From Treponema vincentii F0403 (GTDB lineage: Bacteria; Spirochaetota; Spirochaetia; Treponematales; Treponemataceae), in the NCBI RefSeq assembly GCF_000412995.1, contig NZ_KE332512.1, positions 2,017,959 through 2,081,958 of the forward strand: DNA of 64,000 nt, given 5' to 3'. Below, piece after piece: positions 52,354 through 61,363 of the stretch (its first letter is position 1; each line of letters begins with the position of its first letter). A program made the position numbers and the translations under genes. The notes beneath the pieces are model-generated. The model searched no databases, was not told the DNA's origin, and was given only the letters and a program-made list of their open reading frames with translations.

Positions 52354-52733
52354 AGGGTAAGCACAGCAAACGGATAAAAACAAATCGCAGACGGAGAGGC
52401 TAAAAATAGTCTCTCCGTTAGCCTTTTAGAAATAGGCGAGGCAGATGCCTGCATATTTTTTAAGATAAGGGTAAATGCAGCAAACAGATAAAAACAAAAC
52501 GCAGACGGAAAGACTATTGTTGTTAAAAATAGACTTTCCGTTAGCCTTTTAGAAATAGGTGAGGCAGATACGAGGCATGAACAAAAATTACCCGCAGTCG
52601 TGCTTCTGCACGTTGAGGACTAATTTTTGTGGAATAACGAAGTAGATGCCCGCATATTTCTAAAAGGAAAGGTTGAACAGCCTACAGGATTCTGCGGGAT
52701 ATACTAAAAAATCGTTTGCTGTGCTTACCCTAG
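52354..52733 (+). other. Large structured element between dnaK and dnaJ
   Basis: Outer stem: GGTAAGCACAGCAAACGGAT (from 52356) pairs with ATCGTTTGCTGTGCTTACC (52711-52729). The 5' half is tandemly repeated with period 114 (starts 52351 and 52465); each copy has a hairpin ACGGAGAG/CTCTCCGT or ACGGAAAG/CTTTCCGT. The core has P2 CCTTTTAGAAATA/TATTTCTAAAAGG (52545-52557/52655-52667), P2b GGCAT/ATGCC, P3 ACAAAAATTA/TAATTTTTGT (52581-52590/52621-52630) and P4 CGTGC-TTCT-GCACG (52599-52612). The 3' end of the outer stem abuts the dnaJ ribosome site AGGAG. Confidence 0.75.
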
Positions 52734-52742
52734 GAGCTTATT

Positions 52743-53891
52743 TTGGCACAACGAGATTATTATGAGGTATTAGGCATAGCAAAAACCGCTACTGCCGATG
52801 AAATAAAAAAAGCCTACCGTAAATTGGCAATTCAATATCACCCCGATAAAAACCCCGGAAATAAAGAAGCTGAAGAAAAATTTAAAGAGGCGACTGAAGC
52901 CTACGAAGTACTTATTGACGATAAAAAACGCAGCGTCTATGACCAGTACGGTTTTGACGGTGTTAAAAATATGGGCGGCGGGTTTGACCCATCCGCATTC
53001 CAAGGCTTTGAAGACATCTTCGGCGGAGGCGGCGGTCTTTCCGACTTGTTTGAAAGCTTATTCGGAGGCGGCAGCTTCGGAGGGTTCGGTGGTTTCGGTT
53101 CTTCAAGCCGCGGTTCTTCTCGAAGCGGTGGGCCCGCTCGGGGCGCAAACCTCCGCTATGACTTACAGATCGATTTTACCGACGCCGTATACGGCAAGAA
53201 GATTGAAATACAGTATTCCCGCGATGAGCATTGTTCGGAATGCAAGGGTTCAGGCAGCGCAGGTGGAGGCGGCAGGAAGATGTGCCCCGACTGTAAAGGC
53301 ACGGGACAGGTACGGCAGAACACCGGCTTTTTCTCCATTGCAAGCACTTGCCGCCGCTGCGGCGGGGTGGGTACCATTATCGAAAACCCGTGCAAAAAAT
53401 GCGGCGGTTCCGGCTTAGAACGGAAAAAGCAAAAAATCATTATCACGATTCCCGCCGGTGTCGAAGAAGGAAAGCGTATCACCATTCCCAAACAGGGAAA
53501 CGCCGGTTCGGGCGGCGGTGATTACGGCGATCTTTACGTATTCATCTTTATTAAGCCGCATAACCTGTTCGAGCGGCACGGGAACGATTTATACTGTGCA
53601 ATTCCGATCTCCATGACGCAAGCCGCGCTTGGAGGAGAAATAACGGTAAAATCGCTGAATGATAAGCGGCTGACGGTCAAAATCCCCGCCGGTACGCAGC
53701 ACGGCGATGCGCTCCGTGTACGAGGGGAAGGAGTCCCCGCTGCAAGCGGCAGAACAGGAGACCTCTATCTCAAGGTGATCATAAAAATACCGATGCGGAT
53801 GTCCTCATCGGGGCGAAAACTGCTCAGCGAATTTTCGGCAATGGAAGGTGAAAATACCTCTCCCGATATTGTACCGTTGTCTAAGCTATAG
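52743..53891 (+). CDS. dnaJ: Molecular co-chaperone DnaJ (Hsp40)
   Basis: 382 residues with a TTG start, six bases after AGGAG (52732-52736). J domain at residues 1-70 ([24 protein letters not shown] in YHPDKNPGN), Gly/Phe-rich region (~75-135), four zinc-finger CxxCxGxG repeats ([32 protein letters not shown]) and the C-terminal peptide-binding domain. It stimulates the DnaK ATPase and delivers substrates. A structured element lies on each side of the gene. Confidence 0.97.
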   Translation: MAQRDYYEVLGIAKTATADEIKKAYRKLAIQYHPDKNPGNKEAEEKFKEATEAYEVLIDDKKRSVYDQYGFDGVKNMGGGFDPSAFQGFEDIFGGGGGLSDLFESLFGGGSFGGFGGFGSSSRGSSRSGGPARGANLRYDLQIDFTDAVYGKKIEIQYSRDEHCSECKGSGSAGGGGRKMCPDCKGTGQVRQNTGFFSIASTCRRCGGVGTIIENPCKKCGGSGLERKKQKIIITIPAGVEEGKRITIPKQGNAGSGGGDYGDLYVFIFIKPHNLFERHGNDLYCAIPISMTQAALGGEITVKSLNDKRLTVKIPAGTQHGDALRVRGEGVPAASGRTGDLYLKVIIKIPMRMSSSGRKLLSEFSAMEGENTSPDIVPLSKL

Positions 53892-54089
53892 GTAAATGCA
53901 TCAGACTGTTTGGTGCGGTTGCCCGCAGAATAATGGGGCTGTTTCGTCAGCCTTTTGAAAGAGACGGTGTAGATACGAGGCGCAAGCACAAATTAACCGC
54001 AGGTGTATCTTTGATACGTTGAGGATTAATTTGTGCGCAGTAACGAAGTAGATGCGCCGTATATTTCAAAAGGAAGTCTGATGCGTTTA
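53891..54089 (+). other. Structured element downstream of dnaJ
   Basis: Outer stem TAAATGCATCAGACT (53893-53907) / AGTCTGATGCGTTTA (54075-54089), 15 bp with one G-T pair. P2 CCTTTTGAAA/TTTCAAAAGG (53951-53960/54064-54073), P2b GGCGC/GCGCC (53979-53983/54054-54058), P3 GCACAAATTAA/TTAATTTGTGC (53986-53996/54026-54036), P4 GTATC-TTT-GATAC (54005-54017). Linkers AGATACGAGG, CCGCAG, GTTGAGGA and TAACGAAGTAGATGC are identical to the copy before dnaJ, while the stems differ compatibly. It begins at the dnaJ stop and lies between convergent genes. Confidence 0.8.
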
Positions 54090-54121
54090 TTTTGCTTACG
54101 GAAAAAGGGGAAAGATTTTGA

Positions 54122-54424
54122 TTATCCAAATACAGCTTTCCTAAGGATATTATTTATTCTTGTCTGATAGCCTTTGCCCATATTTTTCAAAGCCATAAGG
54201 ACATCAGTATCTATCCGCAAACTGACAGAAGTTTTCTTTACGGAAACTTTATAAATATCATTTCCGTTTGGATGAACTTCATACCAAGGCTTGAATTTTT
54301 TCATCTGTTCATCTGTAACTTCAGGGCAATCCTCTGTAACAATTGGTTTTGCAGTGTTTATTATTACTTTATCATTATCTGTAAGCGGATTTCCAATTAA
54401 CTCATCTAATGTCATAGTTTTCAT
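54122..54424 (-). CDS. brnA: BrnA-family antitoxin
   Basis: About 100 residues from ATG 54424 (MKTMTLDELIG; GAGGAG ten bases before). The C-terminal part VSLRIDTDVLMALKNMGKGYQTRINNILRKAV is the ribbon-helix-helix of BrnA antitoxins and would bind the operon promoter; EVTDEQMKKFKPWYEV precedes it. It overlaps the toxin gene by 23 bases. Confidence 0.8.
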   Translation of the reverse strand: MKTMTLDELIGNPLTDNDKVIINTAKPIVTEDCPEVTDEQMKKFKPWYEVHPNGNDIYKVSVKKTSVSLRIDTDVLMALKNMGKGYQTRINNILRKAVFG

Positions 54425-54689
54425 AATACAATTTCTCCTCTTTAGGCGTTGCTCTTCGTGCAGAAATAATACGTATATTATCACTTCCCCGTTCTGTGTA
54501 AACTACAAATAATATACGTTCTACACATCCAATTACATTGTATCTTTCCTCAGATTCATCAGAATGATTTTCATCTAACATTTCAATTCTTTTTGAATCT
54601 AGGAAAACCCTGGCCGCATATCCAAAAGAAATTCCGTCATGATTTTTTTGATTTAAGCGGTCTTTATTTTCATCCCATTCAAAAGTCAT
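54402..54689 (-). CDS. brnT: BrnT-family toxin (ribonuclease)
   Basis: 95 residues: MTFEWDENKDRLNQKNHDGISFGYAARVFLD is the family opening (FEWDE.K...N..KHG..F..A..VF.D), followed by EERYNVIGCVERILFVVYTERG and IRIISARRATPKEEKLYYE. BrnT is a RelE-like ribosome-independent RNase neutralised by BrnA. The ribosome site is AGGATG. Toxin precedes antitoxin, as usual for this pair. Confidence 0.85.
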   Translation of the reverse strand: MTFEWDENKDRLNQKNHDGISFGYAARVFLDSKRIEMLDENHSDESEERYNVIGCVERILFVVYTERGSDNIRIISARRATPKEEKLYYENYDIR

Positions 54690-54701
54690 TATTACATCCT
54701 G

Positions 54702-54725
54702 TGTATATTATAAGCTGTATATACA
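54702..54725. promoter_or_regulatory. Putative BrnTA operator
   Basis: TGTATAT (54702-54708) and ATATACA (54719-54725) form an inverted repeat with a 10-base spacer in the brnT promoter region, suiting a ribbon-helix-helix antitoxin. The remaining gap to 54903 shows nothing firm. Confidence 0.45.
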
Positions 54726-54903
54726 TCTTTTGTCAAACAAAAAGTGCGGCTTATGAATTGATGAAAAAGCCGGTTTGCGCCGGAGAGCGAAGTAGAGCAA
54801 TAAAGCGGAAGCGGAACAGCGGACAGCCGGCAGTAAATACCTTAAATCTTTTGAAAGACACGTTTTACCGTCGGCAATCCGCCGCCGTTCCACAATAGGT
54901 AAC

Positions 54904-57501
54904 CTAATATCTTACGATTTTTATATCCATCTTACTTGTGTACAATCCGTTGCCATTGTATCGGCTGAGTTTATACGTTCCTTTGTTCAGATAAATAGAG
55001 GTTGCGATATTCGGTCTGCCGTTCGAGATAAAAGTTTTTACAGGAGTTCCGTCGGATGTTAAAAGCTTTAAGGTTTCTTTGTTCGTCTTGCTTCCTCCCG
55101 AGCTGTCTTGTAAGAGGAAATAGACTTTCGTATTCTCTTCTAAAGAAAACGTATCGGAAGTCCATGTAGAGCCGCTTCCCAAAGTCTCATTTTCAAGATT
55201 TATAATTACTTTTCCGTTCTTCCATCCGGCAACTTTTATTTGAGAACTTACTTTATTGGCAGAAGAATCTTCATTTACCGCATTCGTCTCATTTTTTCCG
55301 GTAACATATCCTTTGTGTCCCTTTTCATCATTGCAGCCGGAAAGCGTAATGTTTATCTCTCCTTTATCCGGAATGTTGCCGGAATTATAGCCGCAGTAAC
55401 CGCCCGTATAAACAGCCTCGTAAGCACCGGCTGAGGAGCTGCCTTTTACAGTTCCGGTTACTTTTGTTGAATGACCTGAAAGAGTACCTGTGCCTGAAAT
55501 CGTACCGGAGTTCTTCCCGCAGATTCCTCCCGTAAATTGAATACCGTGTGTTTCACCGTCGATGGTACAGTCTCTTACCTCACAGTTTTTAATCTCGCCT
55601 AAGTTTTCGTTGCAAATTCCGCCGACAAAGCTTTCTCCGGATGCAGGTTTTATTCCCTCTACCGTACAATTCTGAACAGTGCAAGAGTCGATGACACCGC
55701 CTGCAGCATTTATTTTTGCAATAGGGGCATATCCGCTCATCTGTACGCCGGAAACAGTAACAGTATCTATGGTTCCCTCATTTGTGTTGCAGACGGGTCC
55801 GTTTATGTTGACGTATTTGATTTTGCTTCCTGCGGCAATTTTATCGAACAAAACTTCGGAAAATCCCGAGATTTTCATAAGAAGAGATCGTTTTGTACTA
55901 ACAATTTCTCCTTTAAAAGTTTTTCCGGTTGTTAAAGACAGCGCCGGATTTGAAATAGTATTGCTGGAGGAATAGTCGACCTCAAGCGAAATATCTGCAG
56001 TAATTGTTCCGCTAACGGTATTTGCAAAAGGGGCGCCCATTAAAGCATTCCATTGTTTTGCATCTTTTACAGAATAATATCCCAAGTAAGTTTTTTTTCC
56101 GCACCACTGTGCATACAAAATGGTGTCTTCGGTAAGAGCCGGACTTGCTCCATCCGCATAGCGGGTTCCGCTTCCGTTCTCAGCTGTATCCCATCCGCAG
56201 AACGTATACTTGCCGGCATCAGTTGAAGAAGTAAAATCGGAAAAAGCTGCCGTATGAGTTACGAGGGTATCTCCGGTTTCATAGTTTTGAACATAAAAAT
56301 CATTTCTCATTGAAGACGGATCAGCAGCCGATTCAATATTTATGATATACGTTACTTTTTTAAAGTTTGCCCATTGCGCGTAAAGCGTAAGATTGCCGGT
56401 AAGTGCCGGAGTGCTACCGGGCTTGTAAGCAGTACCGGAGCCGTTTTCCTGCGTATTCCATTCCTTAAAGCGTTTACCGTCTCCCGAGATAAAGCCTAAC
56501 GCCTCTGCATCTGCAATGGACGAACCGGGATAGAAGGTTTGTGTTTTAACAGCCGGACTTGGAGTGTTTGAATTATAAGTTACGGTATAAGACTGCGTAC
56601 CGGCATTTTGTGTTGCTGAAGCCGGTGACTCAAACGGATAAAAAGCCCCCTTGCTCAAATAGCCCGCTTCAACATGAACGGGAACAGGATACACAAATAC
56701 ACTGCCGTCACCGGCTGTAAATGTAAAACTTACAATATGAAAACCTGCATTTACCGGAGCGGAAGTAAAAGATGTCGAATTCCAGTCAATTTCATACATA
56801 TTTCCGGTTTCGTCGGTTTTCTTAATTGAAGCGGTAGAAGAGTCTTTTGTTCCAATGAGATTCGAATCAAGCGAAATGGATAGTGCAAAATAGGGAGAAA
56901 CGATCGATTGAACATATTTTTTAAAATCTTCAGCTACCTGATGATTATAAGGGTGATAATACAAATTTAATTGAATGCTGCCTGTCTGTGCTCCGTTGGA
57001 ATCCGCCGAAAGCGAAGTAAAATCGAGTTTTGTTGTATCTCCGCTTGCAAGCATTTTTCCGGTGAGCGTTTGTGTCATGGTGGCACCGTAATTTTTTGCA
57101 GTCAGCATAAAATCGTACGTTCCTGCTGTTATGGGCTTGGAATACGGCTTTATCTGCATTTCGTTGTAGTTTTCCCACTTTGTAAGAAGCGTGTCGGTTG
57201 TTCCGAGCGTTGCCGGATCGGAAGAAAGTTTTGCATAAAGACAGATGTCCGTAAAACCGGAAGCGCTATTGTTGGCATCAGCCTTCGGCATTACGGTTCG
57301 TGCATTTGCCTCAAGCGACTTTGCTTCCTTTTCAGATCCTTTTAATCCTACTGCAAGAGAGATTGCAGCATATCCGTCTTTGGCGGACATATCTTTTTCT
57401 TCCATATTTAAGGAAAGATTTGAGCAGGATGCTAAAACAAAACCGGCTGCAACCAAAAAGAATGCCGCAAATCTTTCTAAAAACCTTTTACTATTATTCA
57501 T
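54904..57501 (-). CDS. InlB-repeat/GLUG-like lipoprotein
   Basis: 865 residues with a lipoprotein signal (FLVAAGFVLASC). The N-terminal ~300 residues are unlike known families. Two InlB B (Listeria-Bacteroides) repeats follow near 305-380 (SYTVTYNSNTPSPAVKTQTF, FKEWNTQENGSGTAYKPG, LTLYAQW) and near 385-470 (FCGWDTAENGSGTRYADG, ILYAQW). Then GLUG-like stretches (CNTNEGTIDTVTVSGVQM, GGICNENLGEIKNC, GGICGKNSGTISGTG) and a C-terminal beta domain resembling pre-peptidase modules. Probably a surface adhesin-type protein. It lies 18 bases downstream of the next lipoprotein gene and shares its phase-variable promoter. Confidence 0.82.
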   Translation of the reverse strand: MNNSKRFLERFAAFFLVAAGFVLASCSNLSLNMEEKDMSAKDGYAAISLAVGLKGSEKEAKSLEANARTVMPKADANNSASGFTDICLYAKLSSDPATLGTTDTLLTKWENYNEMQIKPYSKPITAGTYDFMLTAKNYGATMTQTLTGKMLASGDTTKLDFTSLSADSNGAQTGSIQLNLYYHPYNHQVAEDFKKYVQSIVSPYFALSISLDSNLIGTKDSSTASIKKTDETGNMYEIDWNSTSFTSAPVNAGFHIVSFTFTAGDGSVFVYPVPVHVEAGYLSKGAFYPFESPASATQNAGTQSYTVTYNSNTPSPAVKTQTFYPGSSIADAEALGFISGDGKRFKEWNTQENGSGTAYKPGSTPALTGNLTLYAQWANFKKVTYIINIESAADPSSMRNDFYVQNYETGDTLVTHTAAFSDFTSSTDAGKYTFCGWDTAENGSGTRYADGASPALTEDTILYAQWCGKKTYLGYYSVKDAKQWNALMGAPFANTVSGTITADISLEVDYSSSNTISNPALSLTTGKTFKGEIVSTKRSLLMKISGFSEVLFDKIAAGSKIKYVNINGPVCNTNEGTIDTVTVSGVQMSGYAPIAKINAAGGVIDSCTVQNCTVEGIKPASGESFVGGICNENLGEIKNCEVRDCTIDGETHGIQFTGGICGKNSGTISGTGTLSGHSTKVTGTVKGSSSAGAYEAVYTGGYCGYNSGNIPDKGEINITLSGCNDEKGHKGYVTGKNETNAVNEDSSANKVSSQIKVAGWKNGKVIINLENETLGSGSTWTSDTFSLEENTKVYFLLQDSSGGSKTNKETLKLLTSDGTPVKTFISNGRPNIATSIYLNKGTYKLSRYNGNGLYTSKMDIKIVRY

Positions 57502-57519
57502 CTTGTTCTCCTTCTTTTA

Positions 57520-59118
57520 TCAGTTTCCTGTTACCGTAACACTCAGCGTAGTGCCATATTTTCTTCCGGCGAGTTCCGTAGTTACCATAACGGAATGGTG
57601 TCCTGCACTCAGCACATAAGCTGAAAGCGTCGCTCCCGTTTCGTTTTCTACCGCAACACCATCGATGTACCATTTAAAGGTACTCGCTCCCGCCAGTGCA
57701 GCTTTAAAGCGTTTGTCTGTGGAATCGTATGTAAGACTGATATCGGAATGTGTAGGAGGGGTTCCCACGGATATATCTATGGATGTTTGTAATGCTTCCC
57801 ACTGCGCATAAAGCCTAATATATTCGCCATTGCCAGATCCGCTCCATGTAAAAGATGCTTCATCCGCATAAGCCGTACCTGTTCCGTCATCTTTCGTATT
57901 CCATCCGGTAAACTTATAGCCGTTGGCAAAATATTTATTCTTGCTCAGATTTTTTGCAGTCCCGTAAGAAAATTGATCGTCATACATTGAACCGTTTACG
58001 CTTACGCCCGCCGGAGCATTTTTCTCGTAGTGAATTGTTGCCGTCCAAAGAGTCCATTTTGCAGTAAGCGTCATATCTTTCGTGTCAGTATGCCGATTGA
58101 TATACGTCGTTTCAAACACTTCCCCGTCTTTATACCAACCGTCAAAGCTATAACCGGTTGCTGTTAAGGCATATACACCTGAATCAATGCGAATATCTGC
58201 ACCGTAATAAGAATCCGAATATGTCCATGTCAGCGGAGCCGGAGCAGTACCGCGTTCCGTAACAAAGGTTGCCGTGTACGAAGCCGGTGTAAATTTCGGG
58301 CGGAAAGTAGCCTTTCCCGTTACGGTATATTTTGTAAAATCGATAATACTTTGAGAAGCGTCTCCGTCAAGATAATAGCCTTTAAATACGTATCCTGTTT
58401 TTGCGGTCGCAACCGGAATTTGCGAATCGGAAAGAACTTCTCCTTTATCCGCATAAACCGAGACGGTATCAATAGAATACGTATTGTCGCTTTTGTAGAA
58501 TTTCAGTTCAAAACTGTCGTCATTATTAAAGCAGGCGTACAAGGTGATTACCTCACCGTCGGTTTTTGATACATTTTTTATTTTTGCGCCGCTTTTGTAT
58601 TCGCCTTTTTGATTAAAGTTTTCTTCTGTCTTAGTCCAACCGCGCGCTTTATATTTTGTGCCGTAGTACTCATACGTCAAAGCATTTACAGGCAACGTGT
58701 ATTCAACGTCATACGTACAAACCATATCGTCAGGAAGCGGGCCTGAAAAAGTCCCGTAAGCACCGCTGCTGTATGAAGCCCTTGCAAACTTTACCGTATA
58801 GGTAATAGGAGTAAGCTTTACGGTGATTTTACAGTCTTTTTTTGTAGTAAACTGACCCGAGTATACCTGTACTCCGTCTGAATTAAAAAAAGCGCCTTTA
58901 TAGCCTTCTTTTTTATAGTCAAAATCTACAGATCCCGTACTACTAACTGTTTGCGTGCCGAGTGTATTCCCCTGCTCATCGACAAAAGTAATTGTTGAGG
59001 AAGAAGTTCCCCCCTTATCGGATGGACCGTGTGCCGTGTTACATCCCGTTAGTACAAAAACTATGCAGAAGCCGAGAAGCAACAATGTAACGAGCAAACG
59101 CTCAAAGTGCTGTTTCAT
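57520..59118 (-). CDS. InlB-repeat lipoprotein under a phase-variable promoter
   Basis: 532 residues with lipobox LTGC near residue 26. At least four InlB B-type units are visible: ...YKARGWTKTEENF, ...YVFKGYYLDGDASQ, ...YSFDGWYKDGEVFETTYI and ...YKFTGWNTKDDGTGTAYADE followed by IRLYAQW. A C-terminal Ig-like segment (FKWYIDGVAVENETGATLSA) follows. The start has AAGGAG five bases upstream. Transcription likely begins near 59215 from a promoter whose spacer holds a 14-base G tract, so the gene and the one downstream are probably switched on and off. Confidence 0.85.
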   Translation of the reverse strand: MKQHFERLLVTLLLLGFCIVFVLTGCNTAHGPSDKGGTSSSTITFVDEQGNTLGTQTVSSTGSVDFDYKKEGYKGAFFNSDGVQVYSGQFTTKKDCKITVKLTPITYTVKFARASYSSGAYGTFSGPLPDDMVCTYDVEYTLPVNALTYEYYGTKYKARGWTKTEENFNQKGEYKSGAKIKNVSKTDGEVITLYACFNNDDSFELKFYKSDNTYSIDTVSVYADKGEVLSDSQIPVATAKTGYVFKGYYLDGDASQSIIDFTKYTVTGKATFRPKFTPASYTATFVTERGTAPAPLTWTYSDSYYGADIRIDSGVYALTATGYSFDGWYKDGEVFETTYINRHTDTKDMTLTAKWTLWTATIHYEKNAPAGVSVNGSMYDDQFSYGTAKNLSKNKYFANGYKFTGWNTKDDGTGTAYADEASFTWSGSGNGEYIRLYAQWEALQTSIDISVGTPPTHSDISLTYDSTDKRFKAALAGASTFKWYIDGVAVENETGATLSAYVLSAGHHSVMVTTELAGRKYGTTLSVTVTGN

Positions 59119-59221
59119 AAAAACTCCTTGTGATGTTCTGATGCTCTGTAGCTGTCTGAGAATGAGCCGGTTTTATCGGTACCCATTCAGAGCGAGCTGT
59201 CAAGTGAACAAACTTTCTTCC

Positions 59222-59251
59222 ATATTACCCCCCCCCCCCCCTAGGTGTCAA
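59222..59251 (-). promoter_or_regulatory. Promoter with 14-base G tract in the -35/-10 spacer
   Basis: Read on the minus strand: TTGACA (59251-59246), CCTA, fourteen G (59241-59228), TAATAT (59227-59222). Spacer 18 bases. Tract changes of one or two bases would move the spacer through the 16-20 range and change promoter strength. Confidence 0.85.
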
Positions 59252-59305
59252 GTACCGATTTTTATGTCGTTTGACTTTTAGAAAGGCTGGGAACGAACAT
59301 CGAAA

Positions 59306-59334
59306 TTGCCAGACTGAACAAATCCTGCTATACT
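59306..59334 (+). promoter_or_regulatory. Promoter of the porin-like gene
   Basis: TTGCCA (59306-59311), 17 bases, TATACT (59329-59334), 22 bases before ATG 59357, with GGAGGGG as ribosome site. Confidence 0.65.
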
Positions 59335-59356
59335 TTCTCCAGTATGGAGGGGAAGA

Positions 59357-60706
59357 ATGAAAAAGATTTCAATTCTGGCAGGGATGCTGTTTTTGATGTG
59401 CTGCACGGCGCTGTATGCGCAAGATGCTGCGGATGACTTCGGGTTTGACGAGAGTACGGAATCGAGCAGCGCGTTTTCGATTGATATAGGCGGAAAGCTT
59501 TCCCTCGGCGGCTCTTTTTATTTTAACGACTTTAAAACTTTTAAGGATGTAAAGCCCGGCTCACTGGTAGAAGGAAAGCTGCACATTCATGCAACGGCGC
59601 CGATGACGGAAGCGTATTTCGGCGTTAAGCTGAACGGCAAAACACTTGCGCCGCTCCTCGGTAAAACGCAAGCTGTGTTTCCCGCACAGCCGCAGATTGC
59701 TCCGTGGATTGACGAGGCCTATCTTAAAATGCTCTTCGGCTCGGTAGTTATTACCGGCGGTATCCAAAAGATGAACTGGGGGCGGGCGGAAAATTTGAGC
59801 GTACTCGATATCGTCAATCCCCGCGATAAGACAGACCTTACGCTGATGTACGATCCTCAAGAAATGAAGATTGCCCGCCCGCTTATATCCGCCGCTGTGT
59901 ACCTTCCGTACGACCTCAAACTGGAGGGTGTGTACTTACCCGTCTTTGAAGGGAACAGTATTGTTGCCGGAACAACCGACCGCTGGTACTCACGGCAGTT
60001 TGACCGGATATGGAATAACCCGTCGGTGAGCTCGTTTAATGCCCCTGCTACCGATACCCTTGCCTATTCGCAGGGCGGCGGGCGGCTTACGGCTGCCATA
60101 GGCGGTAAGCATGACTTAGGTGTGCAGTATTTTTACGGGCGGCTGCCGGAACTTGCGTTTAAAATGGAAGCTGCAGGGGGGCATCCCGTTACCGGCTTGT
60201 ATAATCCGTATCACCATATCGGAATCGACTATGGCATCGGCATCGGTTCGGTATCGCTGAGCGCGGAACTCGCAGCGAATATCACTTCGGACTTATCAGG
60301 AAATAATCCTTCCATATATAATCCCTCGCTTGCATGGAATGCCGGCGCAGTTTATTCCGCGCCACTCGGCTTTACGCTCGGTGTAAACGTAGCGGAAAGT
60401 ATCAGGCTGCATCATAATAGCATCGGTACGCAAGACTACGATGTCGAAGCCGGTAAAAAAGCGACAGATACTAAACTTGCATTTTCCGTATCGCAAACAC
60501 TCTTGCGTAATTCTTTTGAATGGAAGCTCGGCGCTATTGTCGGACTTGAAGACGCTGACTTCTGCATTATGCCCGGTATTCACTGGCAGTTTGCGACGCT
60601 GCTGCTCGACTGTAATGTCGGCATCTTCGGCGGTAAAGAAACAGGAAGCTTAGGACAGTTTGCCCGCAACAGCTTTATCAGACTCACTGCCGCGTACGAG
60701 TTCTAA
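59357..60706 (+). CDS. Outer-membrane beta-barrel protein (porin-like)
   Basis: 449 residues with a signal peptide (MKKISILAGMLFLMCCTALYA-Q) and an acidic mature start. The chain is made of alternating strands, with IDEAYLKMLFGSVVITGGIQKMNWGRAE and LDIVNPRDKTDL, a pattern reminiscent of DUF1302/alginate-export-type barrels, and it ends ...RLTAAYEF with a terminal Phe, the usual outer-membrane targeting signal. Probably forms a channel. Divergent from the phase-variable lipoprotein pair; its own promoter is independent of the G tract. Confidence 0.75.
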   Translation: MKKISILAGMLFLMCCTALYAQDAADDFGFDESTESSSAFSIDIGGKLSLGGSFYFNDFKTFKDVKPGSLVEGKLHIHATAPMTEAYFGVKLNGKTLAPLLGKTQAVFPAQPQIAPWIDEAYLKMLFGSVVITGGIQKMNWGRAENLSVLDIVNPRDKTDLTLMYDPQEMKIARPLISAAVYLPYDLKLEGVYLPVFEGNSIVAGTTDRWYSRQFDRIWNNPSVSSFNAPATDTLAYSQGGGRLTAAIGGKHDLGVQYFYGRLPELAFKMEAAGGHPVTGLYNPYHHIGIDYGIGIGSVSLSAELAANITSDLSGNNPSIYNPSLAWNAGAVYSAPLGFTLGVNVAESIRLHHNSIGTQDYDVEAGKKATDTKLAFSVSQTLLRNSFEWKLGAIVGLEDADFCIMPGIHWQFATLLLDCNVGIFGGKETGSLGQFARNSFIRLTAAYEF

Positions 60707-60807
60707 AAGATGTATACGGATACAGTATGTTTGACGTAGATTAAACCTGTTTTGAAACTTCCGTTTCGGAACAGGTTGCCTTGACATGTGATAACCTAAG
60801 GATAAAG

Positions 60808-61329
60808 ATGACATATACTCAATGGTATGATTCCCCGCTGGGGAAAATGTTACTGGCGGCAGACGGCGCAGGGTTGACCGGTGTGTGGTTTAACGATGAA
60901 AAGTTTTTTGCTCAGTATCTTGAAGAACAGCATGAAGAAAAAGAGACGCCGTTTTTACAGCAAACAAAGCGATGGCTTGACGTATATTTTAGTGGCAAGG
61001 AACCCGATTTTACCGTGCCATTCCATTTTAACGGGACAGACTTTCAAAATGCCGTGTGGAATATACTTTGTACCATTCCGTACGGGCATACAACCACTTA
61101 TGGTGAAATAGCCAAGCAGATTGCCCACCAACGAGGTTTAGCCCGTATGTCCGCACAGGCGGTAGGCGGCGCAGTCGGTCATAATGGAATTTCGATCATA
61201 GTGCCCTGTCATCGCGTTATCGGAGCAAACGGCAATTTAACCGGTTATGCCGGCGGCCTCGATAAAAAGATACAATTGCTAAAACTGGAAAAAGCGCTTT
61301 CTCCCGCTCTTTTTAGAGATGCCCTATGA
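60808..61329 (+). CDS. ogt: Methylated-DNA--protein-cysteine methyltransferase
   Basis: 173 residues from ATG 60808 (AAGGAT before). The active-site motif IIVPCHRVIG with acceptor Cys, the helix-turn-helix segment TTYGEIAKQIAHQRG and GNLTGYAGGLDKKIQLL are clear. Repairs O6-alkylguanine by suicidal transfer. The helicase gene follows closely and may be co-transcribed. Confidence 0.95.
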   Translation: MTYTQWYDSPLGKMLLAADGAGLTGVWFNDEKFFAQYLEEQHEEKETPFLQQTKRWLDVYFSGKEPDFTVPFHFNGTDFQNAVWNILCTIPYGHTTTYGEIAKQIAHQRGLARMSAQAVGGAVGHNGISIIVPCHRVIGANGNLTGYAGGLDKKIQLLKLEKALSPALFRDAL

Positions 61330-61363
61330 ACTTATCCCCGTATCTGATATACTCGCAACGATT

